DNA from: DAOTUB01 sp034437455
GTDB taxonomy: Bacteria; Chloroflexota; Anaerolineae; B4-G1
DNA length: 22,779 nt
Direction of reading: 5' to 3'
Assembly: GCA_034437455.1 (NCBI GenBank)
Contig: DAOTUB010000338.1
Span: forward strand, 1 to 22,779
A program made the translations under genes and the position numbers. Below are positions 8,001-16,911 of the stretch, one piece after another; positions within the stretch are counted from its first letter, which is position 1, and every line of letters starts with the position of its first letter. The notes below the pieces were generated by a model. It searched no databases. It was given only the letters and a program-made list of their open reading frames with translations, and had not been told where the DNA came from.

Positions 8001-8167
8001 TGGCCGCCGACGGTCGGCGATTTGTCGACCAGGTAGACCTTGAAACCAGCGGCGGCCAGATCGAGCGAGGCCTGAATCCCGCTGATCCCTCCACCGACAA
8101 CCATGACGTCTCCAAACTTGCCGTCTGGTAAACTTTTAGAAAGCCGCTCAATTCGTTCTTTTTCCAA
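5078..8167 (-). CDS. bamE: BamE-like tandem HdrA flavoprotein; selenoprotein (in-frame TGA = selenocysteine 72)
   Basis: Read through the TGA at 7954-7952, this is one 1029-residue protein with two HdrA modules. Module 1 has the FAD motif VGGGISGIQA near residue 25, then NECST-U-ILSPKLAEVGRHPNI, where HdrA proteins carry Cys or Sec. [4Fe-4S] motifs follow at Cys121/124/127/131 and Cys168/176/179/183, and an HdrA cysteine cluster at 266-285. Module 2 starts with an HdrA N-terminal Fe-S domain (about 470-560), a second FAD motif GGGIAG (613-618), a cysteine cluster (760-776) and two C-terminal ferredoxin clusters (Cys960-970, Cys993-1003). HdrA is the flavin-based bifurcating subunit of heterodisulfide reductases. 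In Bam it is proposed to help drive low-potential electrons to BamBC. The start is TTG at 8167, 14 nt after the bamD stop, with AAGGA upstream. The frame is continuous, so this is neither a pseudogene nor two genes. Confidence 0.92.
7919..7936 (-). promoter_or_regulatory. Candidate bacterial SECIS hairpin for bamE
   Basis: Fifteen nucleotides after the in-frame TGA (7952-7954) the transcript can form CTGGCCG-AGGT-CGGCCGG. This is a 7-bp GC-rich stem (one U-G pair) capped by an AGGU loop. The loop matches the AGGUCU apex of the E. coli fdhF SECIS and lies 23-26 nt after the TGA. The hairpin is within the coding sequence, over the codons for LAEVGR. It is strong support for Sec insertion. Confidence 0.75.
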
Positions 8168-8181
8168 TTCTCTTGTCCTTA

Positions 8182-9387
8182 TCAGATCTCTTCGGTTCCA
8201 GACGGACGTGTAACGTCCGCCATCACTTCCTGGATAATCTCCGTGATGTCCTTGATCTCTATGGCTTCATCGGCCCCCATGGTTAACCTGCTATCCTCAA
8301 ACATGGTGATGCAGTATGGGCAGCACGTGGCCAGCACCTCAGCCCCGACTCCGAGGGCTTGTTCGATTCTGAGGTCGGAGAATCTTTGACCTTTAGGGGT
8401 CTCCATCCAAACCCTGCCCCCTCCCCCTCCGCAACAAAGGCTATCTTCCCGCGAATCAGGCATCTCGACCAGTTCTAAACCAGGCACCTTTTTCAAGACC
8501 TCACGAGGCTCGTCAAAGATGCCATTATGGCGACCCAAATAACAGGGGTCGTGATAGGTAATTCTCTTCCCATACTCCCCGGTAAGCTCCAGCCTGCCCT
8601 CGTTGATAAGCTGGAATAAAAATTGAGAGATATGAACCACCTCAAAATTCACCATAAACTCGGGATACTCGTTTTTGAAGGTGTGGTAGCAATGAGGGGA
8701 GGAAACGAGGATCTTTTTCACCCCATTTTCGACAAACGTCTTGATGTTTTCCCGGGCCAGGTGTTTGAACAATCGCTCATTGCCTGTTTTGCGGATGCTT
8801 TCTCCGCAGCAGTTTTCCTGGGGCCCCAGTATCCCGAAATTTACCCCGGCCTGATTGAGGATATTGGCCGTGGCTCGAGCCACCTTCTTCAGCCTGGGGT
8901 CGTAGCTGGGATAGCAGCAGGGGAAATATAAAATCTCCGCCGGATGCAGTTTATCCGCCCCCTCGGTGAAGGCGTTGACGGACAGACCTTCCGCCCAATC
9001 TCCCCTGGTTTCTCGATCTTCATTGAGGGGATTCCCTTGATCGAAAAGGCTCGCGCTCACGCCGCGTACAGGACGAGCGGCGTGAGAAAAAAGATTATAT
9101 CCCGTGGCCATCCTGCGCAGGGCTACCATGACCTCGATCTGCCTCACGTCCCTGGGGCATTCCTGAGGGCACATCCCGCAGGTCGTACAAAACCACATCT
9201 CTTCTGTCTCGCTCAAACCGAACATAGTCTGCCGGATCAGCTTGCGCATGCTGAACGTGGTCACCCGATTCCAGGGGCAGACCGTGTCGCATATTCCGCA
9301 TTGGTAGCAGAATTTGAGCGGATCTCCACCGTACTCTTTTACCTCATCTACGATCTCTTTGAAGGGGGCTAGGGGTACAATCTCCAT
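8182..9387 (-). CDS. bamD: BamD-like HdrC/HdrB fusion (HdrD-type) iron-sulfur subunit
   Basis: The 401-residue protein joins an HdrC-like ferredoxin domain (Cys27/30/33/37 and Cys67/70/73/77) to an HdrB-like region with two CCG domains. Domain 1 carries Cys157-158, Cys193-194-Gly and Cys233. Domain 2 carries Cys282, Cys318-319-Gly and the CCPYC at 355-359. In heterodisulfide reductase the CCG domains hold the noncubane clusters that react with the disulfide. In Bam this subunit is thought to relay electrons between the HdrA-like BamE and the catalytic BamBC. The ATG at 9387 lies 35 bp after bamC. The stop is 14 nt before the TTG start of bamE, so the two are probably coupled. Confidence 0.92.
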   Translation of the reverse strand: MEIVPLAPFKEIVDEVKEYGGDPLKFCYQCGICDTVCPWNRVTTFSMRKLIRQTMFGLSETEEMWFCTTCGMCPQECPRDVRQIEVMVALRRMATGYNLFSHAARPVRGVSASLFDQGNPLNEDRETRGDWAEGLSVNAFTEGADKLHPAEILYFPCCYPSYDPRLKKVARATANILNQAGVNFGILGPQENCCGESIRKTGNERLFKHLARENIKTFVENGVKKILVSSPHCYHTFKNEYPEFMVNFEVVHISQFLFQLINEGRLELTGEYGKRITYHDPCYLGRHNGIFDEPREVLKKVPGLELVEMPDSREDSLCCGGGGGRVWMETPKGQRFSDLRIEQALGVGAEVLATCCPYCITMFEDSRLTMGADEAIEIKDITEIIQEVMADVTRPSGTEEI

Positions 9388-9422
9388 GTTTTTTTCCGAT
9401 CCTCTTCTCTCGCCTTTGTGTT

Positions 9423-9959
9423 TTAGCCTCTCTGCGACATTCGGGCAACGGCGTCCATGATCTTTTGCAATCCATATTCGTCTACCATGGCCTCCAACCC
9501 GATCTCCATGTCCTCCAGCTTTACTTCTTCTTCGACTTCCTCTTCCCTTTCTTCATACGTCAGGGCCTCAGCCAGGCACCACTGAACACACAAAGGCTCG
9601 TCGAGCGTCCCATCCTCCAGCTCCTCACACATATCGCATTTGAGCGGCAAGCCGGAATCGGGTTCTTTGAACTCTTTCCTGGACGAGCAGGAAGCTCGGC
9701 AGAAGGCGCACTCTTTGTATTCCTTGCCACCAATGATGTATTTGTCTCGGCCGGCGCATTCGGCTGGAGCATACTCTCCCGCGTACACAGGGACGTATAT
9801 GTCCGTAATCGGTTCCCGGATCACGCGGATACGAGATCGGGCTGGATTTGCGCTGCCATATTTTTCCGCAGCGTGAAAGGCGGAGCAGACGACCTCGCAC
9901 GCCCGGCAACCATTGCATTTATCCACGTCAATTTTTATCGTTCTAATGATCTTTTTCAT
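9423..9959 (-). CDS. bamC: BamC-like polyferredoxin partner of the benzoyl-CoA reductase catalytic subunit
   Basis: The 178-residue protein has four cysteine groups typical of the HycB/DmsB/AOR-partner Fe-S family: Cys15/18/21/25, then Cys68, Cys84/87/91, Cys108/111 and Cys124/128. This is enough for about three [4Fe-4S] clusters. An acidic stretch (EEREEEVEEEVKLEDMEIG) follows. In Geobacter metallireducens BamC forms the isolated BamB-BamC core and passes electrons to the W site of BamB. Its ATG lies inside the end of bamB (17-bp overlap), preceded by GAGGGGG, so the two are translationally coupled. Its length is close to the known BamC. Confidence 0.92.
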   Translation of the reverse strand: MKKIIRTIKIDVDKCNGCRACEVVCSAFHAAEKYGSANPARSRIRVIREPITDIYVPVYAGEYAPAECAGRDKYIIGGKEYKECAFCRASCSSRKEFKEPDSGLPLKCDMCEELEDGTLDEPLCVQWCLAEALTYEEREEEVEEEVKLEDMEIGLEAMVDEYGLQKIMDAVARMSQRG

Positions 9960-11925
9960 CGGTCAGGATCCCCCTCTGAATAAAGTCCTGGCTCACGTAA
10001 TCCAGACCTAATTCATGTAAGGACTCTTTGGTGGGAATCCCCTCGTCATTCCACCCCTTGAATCTGTAATACGTATCCAAGAGCTCCTTTTCCAGTTCGG
10101 GGAATCGTTTCTTCCAATGGTTCTCTGGCGGCTTTTCATCCTTTCTCCGCATGCCTCTACGAATATTGATCGCTCTCACCAAGGTCCGGTACCTCCTGGC
10201 TGCCTGCGTCAGTTTGGCTTCGTCCATTTCAATCCCGGCCCCGGCTGTGATAAATTTCGGGTAATTGTGGATATGGTACGGGGGTTTAAGAGGGAATGAT
10301 GACAAACCGGAACACATCCCGAGGGCGTCATCAATATAGTGCATTCTCTCCTGCCAGTCCACAATATCACAGCACATTTCAGGGGTCGGGTAGTAGGGGA
10401 ATGAGTATTCTCCGCGCAACTCCCAGTCCAGGAAATACTGCTTGAACTTTTCATCAGGAACCTGGAACCAATCCTCGACAAACTCTTCTCGCTCCTCCCG
10501 CGTGGGAAATGGCGCCTGGGGAAACTGGCCTTCGATCTGGGTGATGTTTATCTTTTCGCCGGTGGAATACATGAGGAAATAAATCGGATTCAGCATGGAC
10601 AGTTTGAGCGGCAACTGCTCGTGTTTCTTGATGGTATTATGGGCATACGCCTCTGCGCCATTACCGATTTCCTGGGCCGCCCAATAGGTCCCATTGGCCA
10701 GAATATCGCCTATCCCTTCCCGCCGGACAATCCTGTCAAGCAACCAATAAAACCTCTCCTCGCTTCCATGCGCGTTATCGGCAGGCAAGCCTGGCATGTC
10801 CGCATCGGTTAAAATGCCGTTTTCATAAAGCTCGAGCGCAAAGGCCATCACTTGCGGAGTTGAGTAGCTGTCTACCCCATACTCCGTGGCGCGTTGAGCA
10901 ATTTGTAGACCAAAATCCAGGTTGGACATGGCGGCCATCGTATAGGTCAATTTCGTGAAGCATTTCATCATATAGGTTGGCATTCCCGGTATGGAAATGG
11001 TAGCCGCGCATTTCATCGGACAGTTATAGCAACTGATGAGTCGCGTCTGCACATTTTCCATCGTCTCTGTCCACTCTTTTTCGATCTCCTCGTTCCAAAA
11101 GTCTCTGCGGCGGTGGCGGGCGTTTCCCCACATGAAACTCTCGGTGTGCCACTTTTCATCGTGGATCTTCATCTCTTGCGGCGATCCAAGCCCGGCCAAA
11201 ATCGGCATCACCCCCGGAATTGGATTTTCTTCTCGGAATTTGATATATTCCAGCACCTCGCTGCACAGCTCAAAATATTCAGCCGGTCGGGCGACGTGGA
11301 TATCCTTTGTCCCACGAACAACGATCGCCTTTACCCGTTTGTCTCCCATAACAGCGCCGATCCCGCCCCGGCTGGCGCTGGACTTGCCCTGCTCGATGGA
11401 AGCAAAATAGACTCGATTTTCACCGGCCAGGCCGATGGCCGCTACCTGGGCTTTTGGCTCGTTCAACTCCTGCCGAATCAGTTCCGCGGTCTCGATAGCG
11501 CCTTTACCCTGCAGATGAGTGGCGTCGCGTAGCTCCACCTTGTCATTGTGTATCCACAAATAGACCAGATTGGGAGACTTGCCGCGCAGGATCACCTTGT
11601 CATAACCGGCGTACTTTAATTCCGGCGCCCAAAATCCCCCCATCATCGAGAAGGCCATTAACTTGGTCTGAGGAGAAATGGTAGTCACAATAGCGCGATT
11701 ACAGCCGGTGGCCGGTGTGCCGCACAAAAGACCGGCGCTGAATATCAATAGATTTTCGGGAGAAAACGCATCAACTTCCGGGGGAACCCTGTCCCACAAG
11801 ATCTTGGCATTGGTGCCTAATCCACCCAGGTACAGTTCGGTGTCTCTGGGGTCCGTTTCTACCCTTTCAATGTTTCCTCGGGTTAGATCAATCTCCAAAT
11901 TGAATCCTGTTTCTGCATACCTCAT
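9943..11925 (-). CDS. bamB: BamB-like tungsten-containing catalytic subunit of class II benzoyl-CoA reductase (AOR superfamily)
   Basis: The 660-residue protein has the AOR-family fold that binds a tungsten bis-pyranopterin and one [4Fe-4S] cluster (Cys299/302/306 and Cys538). From memory of the G. metallireducens BamB structure, Cys322 ligates tungsten and Glu251, His255 and His260 line the active site. All four occur here at exactly those numbers (QEMKIH 250-255, KWH 258-260, MMKC 319-322). The enzyme dearomatises benzoyl-CoA to cyclohexa-1,5-diene-1-carbonyl-CoA without ATP. Related substrates such as naphthoyl-CoA-type or other aryl-CoAs cannot be excluded. The ATG at 11925 has AAGAGGGG upstream. 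Only 28 bp separate it from the HNH gene, and no promoter is obvious there. Confidence 0.93.
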   Translation of the reverse strand: MRYAETGFNLEIDLTRGNIERVETDPRDTELYLGGLGTNAKILWDRVPPEVDAFSPENLLIFSAGLLCGTPATGCNRAIVTTISPQTKLMAFSMMGGFWAPELKYAGYDKVILRGKSPNLVYLWIHNDKVELRDATHLQGKGAIETAELIRQELNEPKAQVAAIGLAGENRVYFASIEQGKSSASRGGIGAVMGDKRVKAIVVRGTKDIHVARPAEYFELCSEVLEYIKFREENPIPGVMPILAGLGSPQEMKIHDEKWHTESFMWGNARHRRRDFWNEEIEKEWTETMENVQTRLISCYNCPMKCAATISIPGMPTYMMKCFTKLTYTMAAMSNLDFGLQIAQRATEYGVDSYSTPQVMAFALELYENGILTDADMPGLPADNAHGSEERFYWLLDRIVRREGIGDILANGTYWAAQEIGNGAEAYAHNTIKKHEQLPLKLSMLNPIYFLMYSTGEKINITQIEGQFPQAPFPTREEREEFVEDWFQVPDEKFKQYFLDWELRGEYSFPYYPTPEMCCDIVDWQERMHYIDDALGMCSGLSSFPLKPPYHIHNYPKFITAGAGIEMDEAKLTQAARRYRTLVRAINIRRGMRRKDEKPPENHWKKRFPELEKELLDTYYRFKGWNDEGIPTKESLHELGLDYVSQDFIQRGILTDEKDH

Positions 11926-11941
11926 TTTTAGCCCCTCTTAA

Positions 11942-11964
11942 AGTAGTCAGGTGTCAGTAGTCAG
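11942..11964. repeat. Short direct repeat between the HNH gene and bamB
   Basis: AGTAGTCAG occurs at 11942-11950 and again at 11956-11964, separated by GTGTC. The second copy covers the last codons of the HNH gene. It fills much of the 28-bp gap ahead of bamB and may be the remnant of an insertion or a replication slippage. No function can be assigned. Confidence 0.4.
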
Positions 11965-12385
11965 ATGGCGGGTGCCAACCTGCTATGATCCAGTTTCGGC
12001 GTACAGTAACGGCGATCAAGTTATTCAAGTTGAGAGCGACGACAGTAGCTCGCCCGCAAGCAGTATATCCAATGACAAAGACCCCATCATCGCTCCAACG
12101 AAAGTGGCGCTTCCACTGTTGCTGGCGCGGATTGAATAGCCTCACCTGGCGACCAGTCAGCGGATCACGGCCGTGGGTCTGATCGCTTTTGAACAAATTA
12201 CAAGAACGACACGCCAACCAGAGATTTTCTTCATCGTCCGTCCCACCTTTCGACTTGGGAACAATGTGCTCAATTTCAAGCAGCCACGGCACATACTCCT
12301 GGCGCGCCAGGCAATAGCCACAACGGTTTCTCGCCTGTTCACGCACCCTGGCGCGGAGAATGTCGGAAATTGTCCCGGGTGTCAT
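11954..12385 (-). CDS. HNH endonuclease family protein
   Basis: The 143-residue protein has a zinc-type HNH core: Cys22 and Cys25, then Glu39-His40, Asn54, and Cys59/Cys62-Asn63 (LEIEHIVPKSKGGTDDEEN, CRSCN). This is the layout of stand-alone HNH nucleases found beside mobile or toxin-like genes. The C-terminal half (about 75-143) has no motif I recognise. Its ATG overlaps the stop of the upstream gene by ATGA, so the two are made together. It sits directly in front of bamB, which suggests an accessory insertion rather than a metabolic role. Confidence 0.82.
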   Translation of the reverse strand: MTPGTISDILRARVREQARNRCGYCLARQEYVPWLLEIEHIVPKSKGGTDDEENLWLACRSCNLFKSDQTHGRDPLTGRQVRLFNPRQQQWKRHFRWSDDGVFVIGYTACGRATVVALNLNNLIAVTVRRNWIIAGWHPPSDY

Positions 12386-12771
12386 GGCTCCAATGGCTTC
12401 CGCAAGCCTCGCCGTACTGCTTCGGCCAAAGCCTCCGACTGACGTATCCAGAGCTGGTTGTACACTTGCATCAGGGCGAGCAATTCTGGGTGTTCGTTCT
12501 CAGTAAGCGCGCCTTCACGCTGCCTTGCCAGCAGCTCGCCCAGACGACGTCCCTGCACAGGCTCCATCTGTGCCTGGGATAGCGCGAGCACATCCTCATC
12601 GGAGAGTGAAGAAACTGGCTCCTCCAGCCCGGGCCTGATATGCACCGGAGTCAGCACAATGGTCAAAGCATCCGTCAGCGTCTCGGATAGATCGCGTTGA
12701 GTAATGGCTGTCCATTGCACAGCGCGCTCGTACAGTTCGTCGTGCAATGTCAAAGTAACTTGTGTACTCAT
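12382..12771 (-). CDS. Antitoxin-like small protein upstream of the HNH nuclease
   Basis: The 129-residue protein begins STQVTLTLHDELYERAVQWT, a beta-strand plus helix pattern like ribbon-helix-helix antitoxin N-termini. A helical Glu/Leu/Gln-rich body follows (ALSQAQMEPVQGRRLGELL and LALMQVYNQLWIRQSEAL). I recall similar proteins paired with HNH genes in Chloroflexota and Cyanobacteria, but the function is not known to me. The start has GGAGGG about 8 nt upstream, and the stop overlaps the HNH start. A DNA-binding regulator or partner of the HNH protein is the simplest guess. Confidence 0.68.
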   Translation of the reverse strand: MSTQVTLTLHDELYERAVQWTAITQRDLSETLTDALTIVLTPVHIRPGLEEPVSSLSDEDVLALSQAQMEPVQGRRLGELLARQREGALTENEHPELLALMQVYNQLWIRQSEALAEAVRRGLRKPLEP

Positions 12772-12806
12772 TCGTTGTCCCTCCCTCTCCGCTTATGGAA
12801 TGTGCA

Positions 12807-14342
12807 TTAAAATACCATCTCAATTAGATGAGGACCGGCTTCTGCCAGTGCCCGCCCCAATTCCCGTGCTAACCCCTCGACCGTATCCACAGAGACGCCC
12901 GGCACGCCCAACCCCTGACTCAGCCGAGGCCAGTCAATGATAGGGTCCCCCAGATCGGTGAGACGACGAGCGCTATCGCCAAGCGACGTATTGCCCGAAC
13001 GGGCGAGTTCGATCTGTAAAAACTTGTAGCTCCGATTAGAGCAGATCAACGTGGTAACGTCCAGCGCTTCTCGCGCCTGCGTCCACAACGCCTGCACGGT
13101 ATACATCGCGCTCCCGTCCGCCTGAAGATCGATCGCCGGGCGGTCGGGGCAGGCCAGCGCAGCCCCCACGGCGCAAGGCATTCCGTACCCAATCGCGCCG
13201 CTCGTGATGTTGAGAAAACTGTGCGGCGGCGCCTGTGCAGCCAGCGGAAAATAGGCGAACCCGGAACTGACCCCCTCATCCACGATGATGGCGTGCTCCG
13301 GTTGCAGCGCCGCCAGGGTGACGCAGGCTTTTTGCGCCGTCAACTCACCGCTCGGAAGCTCTGGACGCTCCAACGTCGTGCCGGCATCCACGCTGGCCGG
13401 CGCGTCCAAAGCATCGGCCAGATGCTCCAAAGCCTCTACCACGTCCTGGTTGTCCGTGTCAATGTGCGCCTTTTTCTGCTCGTCCGACAAAAAGTAACTG
13501 TTCCCATCGTAGCCGAAAAACGAGACCGGCTCCCTCGCGCCCGCCAATACCACGGCTCGATACCGGGACAACAGGGCAACCGCCTGCTGAGGCGCGTAGG
13601 GAATGCGCTCCAAAACGGGCAATCCCGCGCCGCGCTCCAGGTGAGCGGGAAACGTCTCCACCACCAGATCGCACCCCGTCGCCGCTCGAATGCGAGCCGC
13701 CGCCTGCAACCCTCGCCTGCGCAAGGCCCGCCCTCCCAGAATGAGCGCCGATTTCGCATCGCGTCGCAAGCGTCGAGCAGCGGCGTCGATAGAGTCGCCG
13801 TCAACGGGGTCGAACGAAAACTGCGGCTCAAATATTTCCTCGTCGCGGCTTTCCGCCAACAGGGTATCGTAGGGCGCGATCAAGCTGGATATCTGCCCCC
13901 GCAAAGTGGCTCCAATACCATCCGCCGTACAACGAGATATTTCCTCCGCAGATTTGACGGTGTGCTGCCAGCCGGATACCGTACCGGTCAACGCTTCGAT
14001 ACCCATCGTCAGCGGAGAATCCGCGGCGCGGTGCCAGGAGGCGTGGTCGCCGACGACGTTGAGCAGGGGCGTGTGCGCGCGCCGTGCATTCGTCAGGTTG
14101 GCGATACCGTTCGCCAGCCCCGGCCCCAGGTGCAAGAGCGTCATCGCCGGTTTGCCCGTCATGCGGCCATATCCATCAGCGGCCCCCGTACAGACGCCCT
14201 CGAAAAGCCCCAACACGGCCCGAATGCCGGGCATCGTATCGAACGCCGCCACGATCGGCATCTCGGTCGTGCCCGGATTGCTAAAGCACACCTCGACGCC
14301 AGCCGCTAGCGCGGTTTTTACAAATAACTCCGATCCCTTCAT
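12807..14342 (-). CDS. ThDP-dependent acetolactate synthase-like enzyme (IlvX-like, function unknown)
   Basis: The 511-residue protein has the three-domain layout of ThDP decarboxylase/synthase enzymes. The PYR domain has the activating Glu48 in LFEGVCTGAADGYGR. The PP domain carries the ThDP/Mg motif as ADGSAMY (408-414) with Asn436, where the usual first residue Gly of GDG is Ala. It resembles the acetolactate-synthase-like IlvX group more than true IlvB, because the C-terminus is short and no regulatory subunit gene is adjacent. A benzoylformate-decarboxylase-like activity would fit an aromatic context but is unproven. I chose the ATG at 14342 (AGCAGGA spaced 6 nt) over TTG 14372 or ATG 14348. 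It lies between two small accessory gene pairs and is more GC-rich than bam. Confidence 0.8.
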   Translation of the reverse strand: MKGSELFVKTALAAGVEVCFSNPGTTEMPIVAAFDTMPGIRAVLGLFEGVCTGAADGYGRMTGKPAMTLLHLGPGLANGIANLTNARRAHTPLLNVVGDHASWHRAADSPLTMGIEALTGTVSGWQHTVKSAEEISRCTADGIGATLRGQISSLIAPYDTLLAESRDEEIFEPQFSFDPVDGDSIDAAARRLRRDAKSALILGGRALRRRGLQAAARIRAATGCDLVVETFPAHLERGAGLPVLERIPYAPQQAVALLSRYRAVVLAGAREPVSFFGYDGNSYFLSDEQKKAHIDTDNQDVVEALEHLADALDAPASVDAGTTLERPELPSGELTAQKACVTLAALQPEHAIIVDEGVSSGFAYFPLAAQAPPHSFLNITSGAIGYGMPCAVGAALACPDRPAIDLQADGSAMYTVQALWTQAREALDVTTLICSNRSYKFLQIELARSGNTSLGDSARRLTDLGDPIIDWPRLSQGLGVPGVSVDTVEGLARELGRALAEAGPHLIEMVF

Positions 14343-14374
14343 ACTCATCCTGCTCTGACTAAAACGCGGCAAGG

Positions 14375-14602
14375 TTAGGCAAAGGCTGCAACCGGTACCG
14401 GGCGTTCTACAGTAAAACTCTGCCGGTGCAGTTTGATGCGCTCAATCTCGTGCAAGGTTTCGGCGGTTAGATAACTTTCTCCACAGTGAAGACAACTGAT
14501 AACAGGAACATTCTCAATAACGAGCAAATTCTCACCTTTACCGTAACTGCGTGTCACGCGACGAACGCGAGCTCCTTCTTCTCCACAGATATCACAAATC
14601 AT
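14375..14602 (-). CDS. YgiT/MqsA-type zinc-finger antitoxin
   Basis: The 75-residue protein carries two CxxC zinc knuckles (CDICGEEG at 3-10 and CLHCGESY near 37-44), as in the N-terminal domain of MqsA. A short helix follows (ETLHEIERIKLH). The separate C-terminal HTH of full MqsA is missing, which is usual for the short YgiT-type partners of DUF4258 proteins. It starts 19 bp after the putative toxin gene with AGAGGG upstream. It would neutralise that toxin by direct binding. Confidence 0.8.
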   Translation of the reverse strand: MICDICGEEGARVRRVTRSYGKGENLLVIENVPVISCLHCGESYLTAETLHEIERIKLHRQSFTVERPVPVAAFA

Positions 14603-14621
14603 TTGTTTTCCCTCTGTACTC

Positions 14622-14903
14622 TTACGTCAAATAGACTGTAATGATCACCAACTTGCCAGTGACACTCAACTTGGCAACAACAATGATTGGATCACCTGCA
14701 ATGGTTTGCCCCTTGATCAAGTACTTCCACTCCGCCGTGACGCGGTCTTTCTGGCGTTCAATGATCCCGCCGGTGAGGATGCCACGCTCGACATCGAAAA
14801 TGGATAACCCGTCGTCATCCATTTCTTCTTCAGCGTGCAAGGTCATCACGTACTGTCGGGTACGAATTTGCTCCCGCATTCGTTTCAAAATGCGGTCATA
14901 CAT
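14622..14903 (-). CDS. DUF4258 family putative toxin
   Basis: This is a 93-residue DUF4258 protein, related to RelE/MqsR-like toxins. Typical features are the YVMTLHAEEEMDDDGLSIFDVERGILTG segment, a central WKYLIKG, and the strand-rich end VVAKLSVTGKLVIITVYL. It pairs with the downstream YgiT-type zinc-finger gene, the usual toxin-first order. The pair lies between the acyl-CoA synthetase (19 bp before it) and the ThDP enzyme. It is visibly less GC-rich than either neighbour, so it looks like a later insertion into the operon. Confidence 0.8.
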   Translation of the reverse strand: MYDRILKRMREQIRTRQYVMTLHAEEEMDDDGLSIFDVERGILTGGIIERQKDRVTAEWKYLIKGQTIAGDPIIVVAKLSVTGKLVIITVYLT

Positions 14904-14922
14904 CCGATTCTCCTGGTTCCTC

Positions 14923-16884
<1,962 letters not shown>

Positions 16885-16911
16885 CGTCACACCTCCCTCA
16901 ACCTGTGAACA

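Noticed and set aside
7886..8167. bamE as a frameshifted or split HdrA pseudogene
   Set aside because: The two parts are in the same frame, separated only by one TGA at a known Cys/Sec position, and the intervening codons match HdrA perfectly.
9943..11925. Generic aldehyde:ferredoxin oxidoreductase for the AOR-like gene
   Set aside because: The full bamC-I set follows it, and the BamB-specific Glu251, His255, His260 and Cys322 are all in place.
13221..14309. Long plus-strand reading frame (362 codons)
   Set aside because: It is antisense to the ThDP enzyme gene in a GC-rich stretch, has low complexity and shows no recognisable domain.
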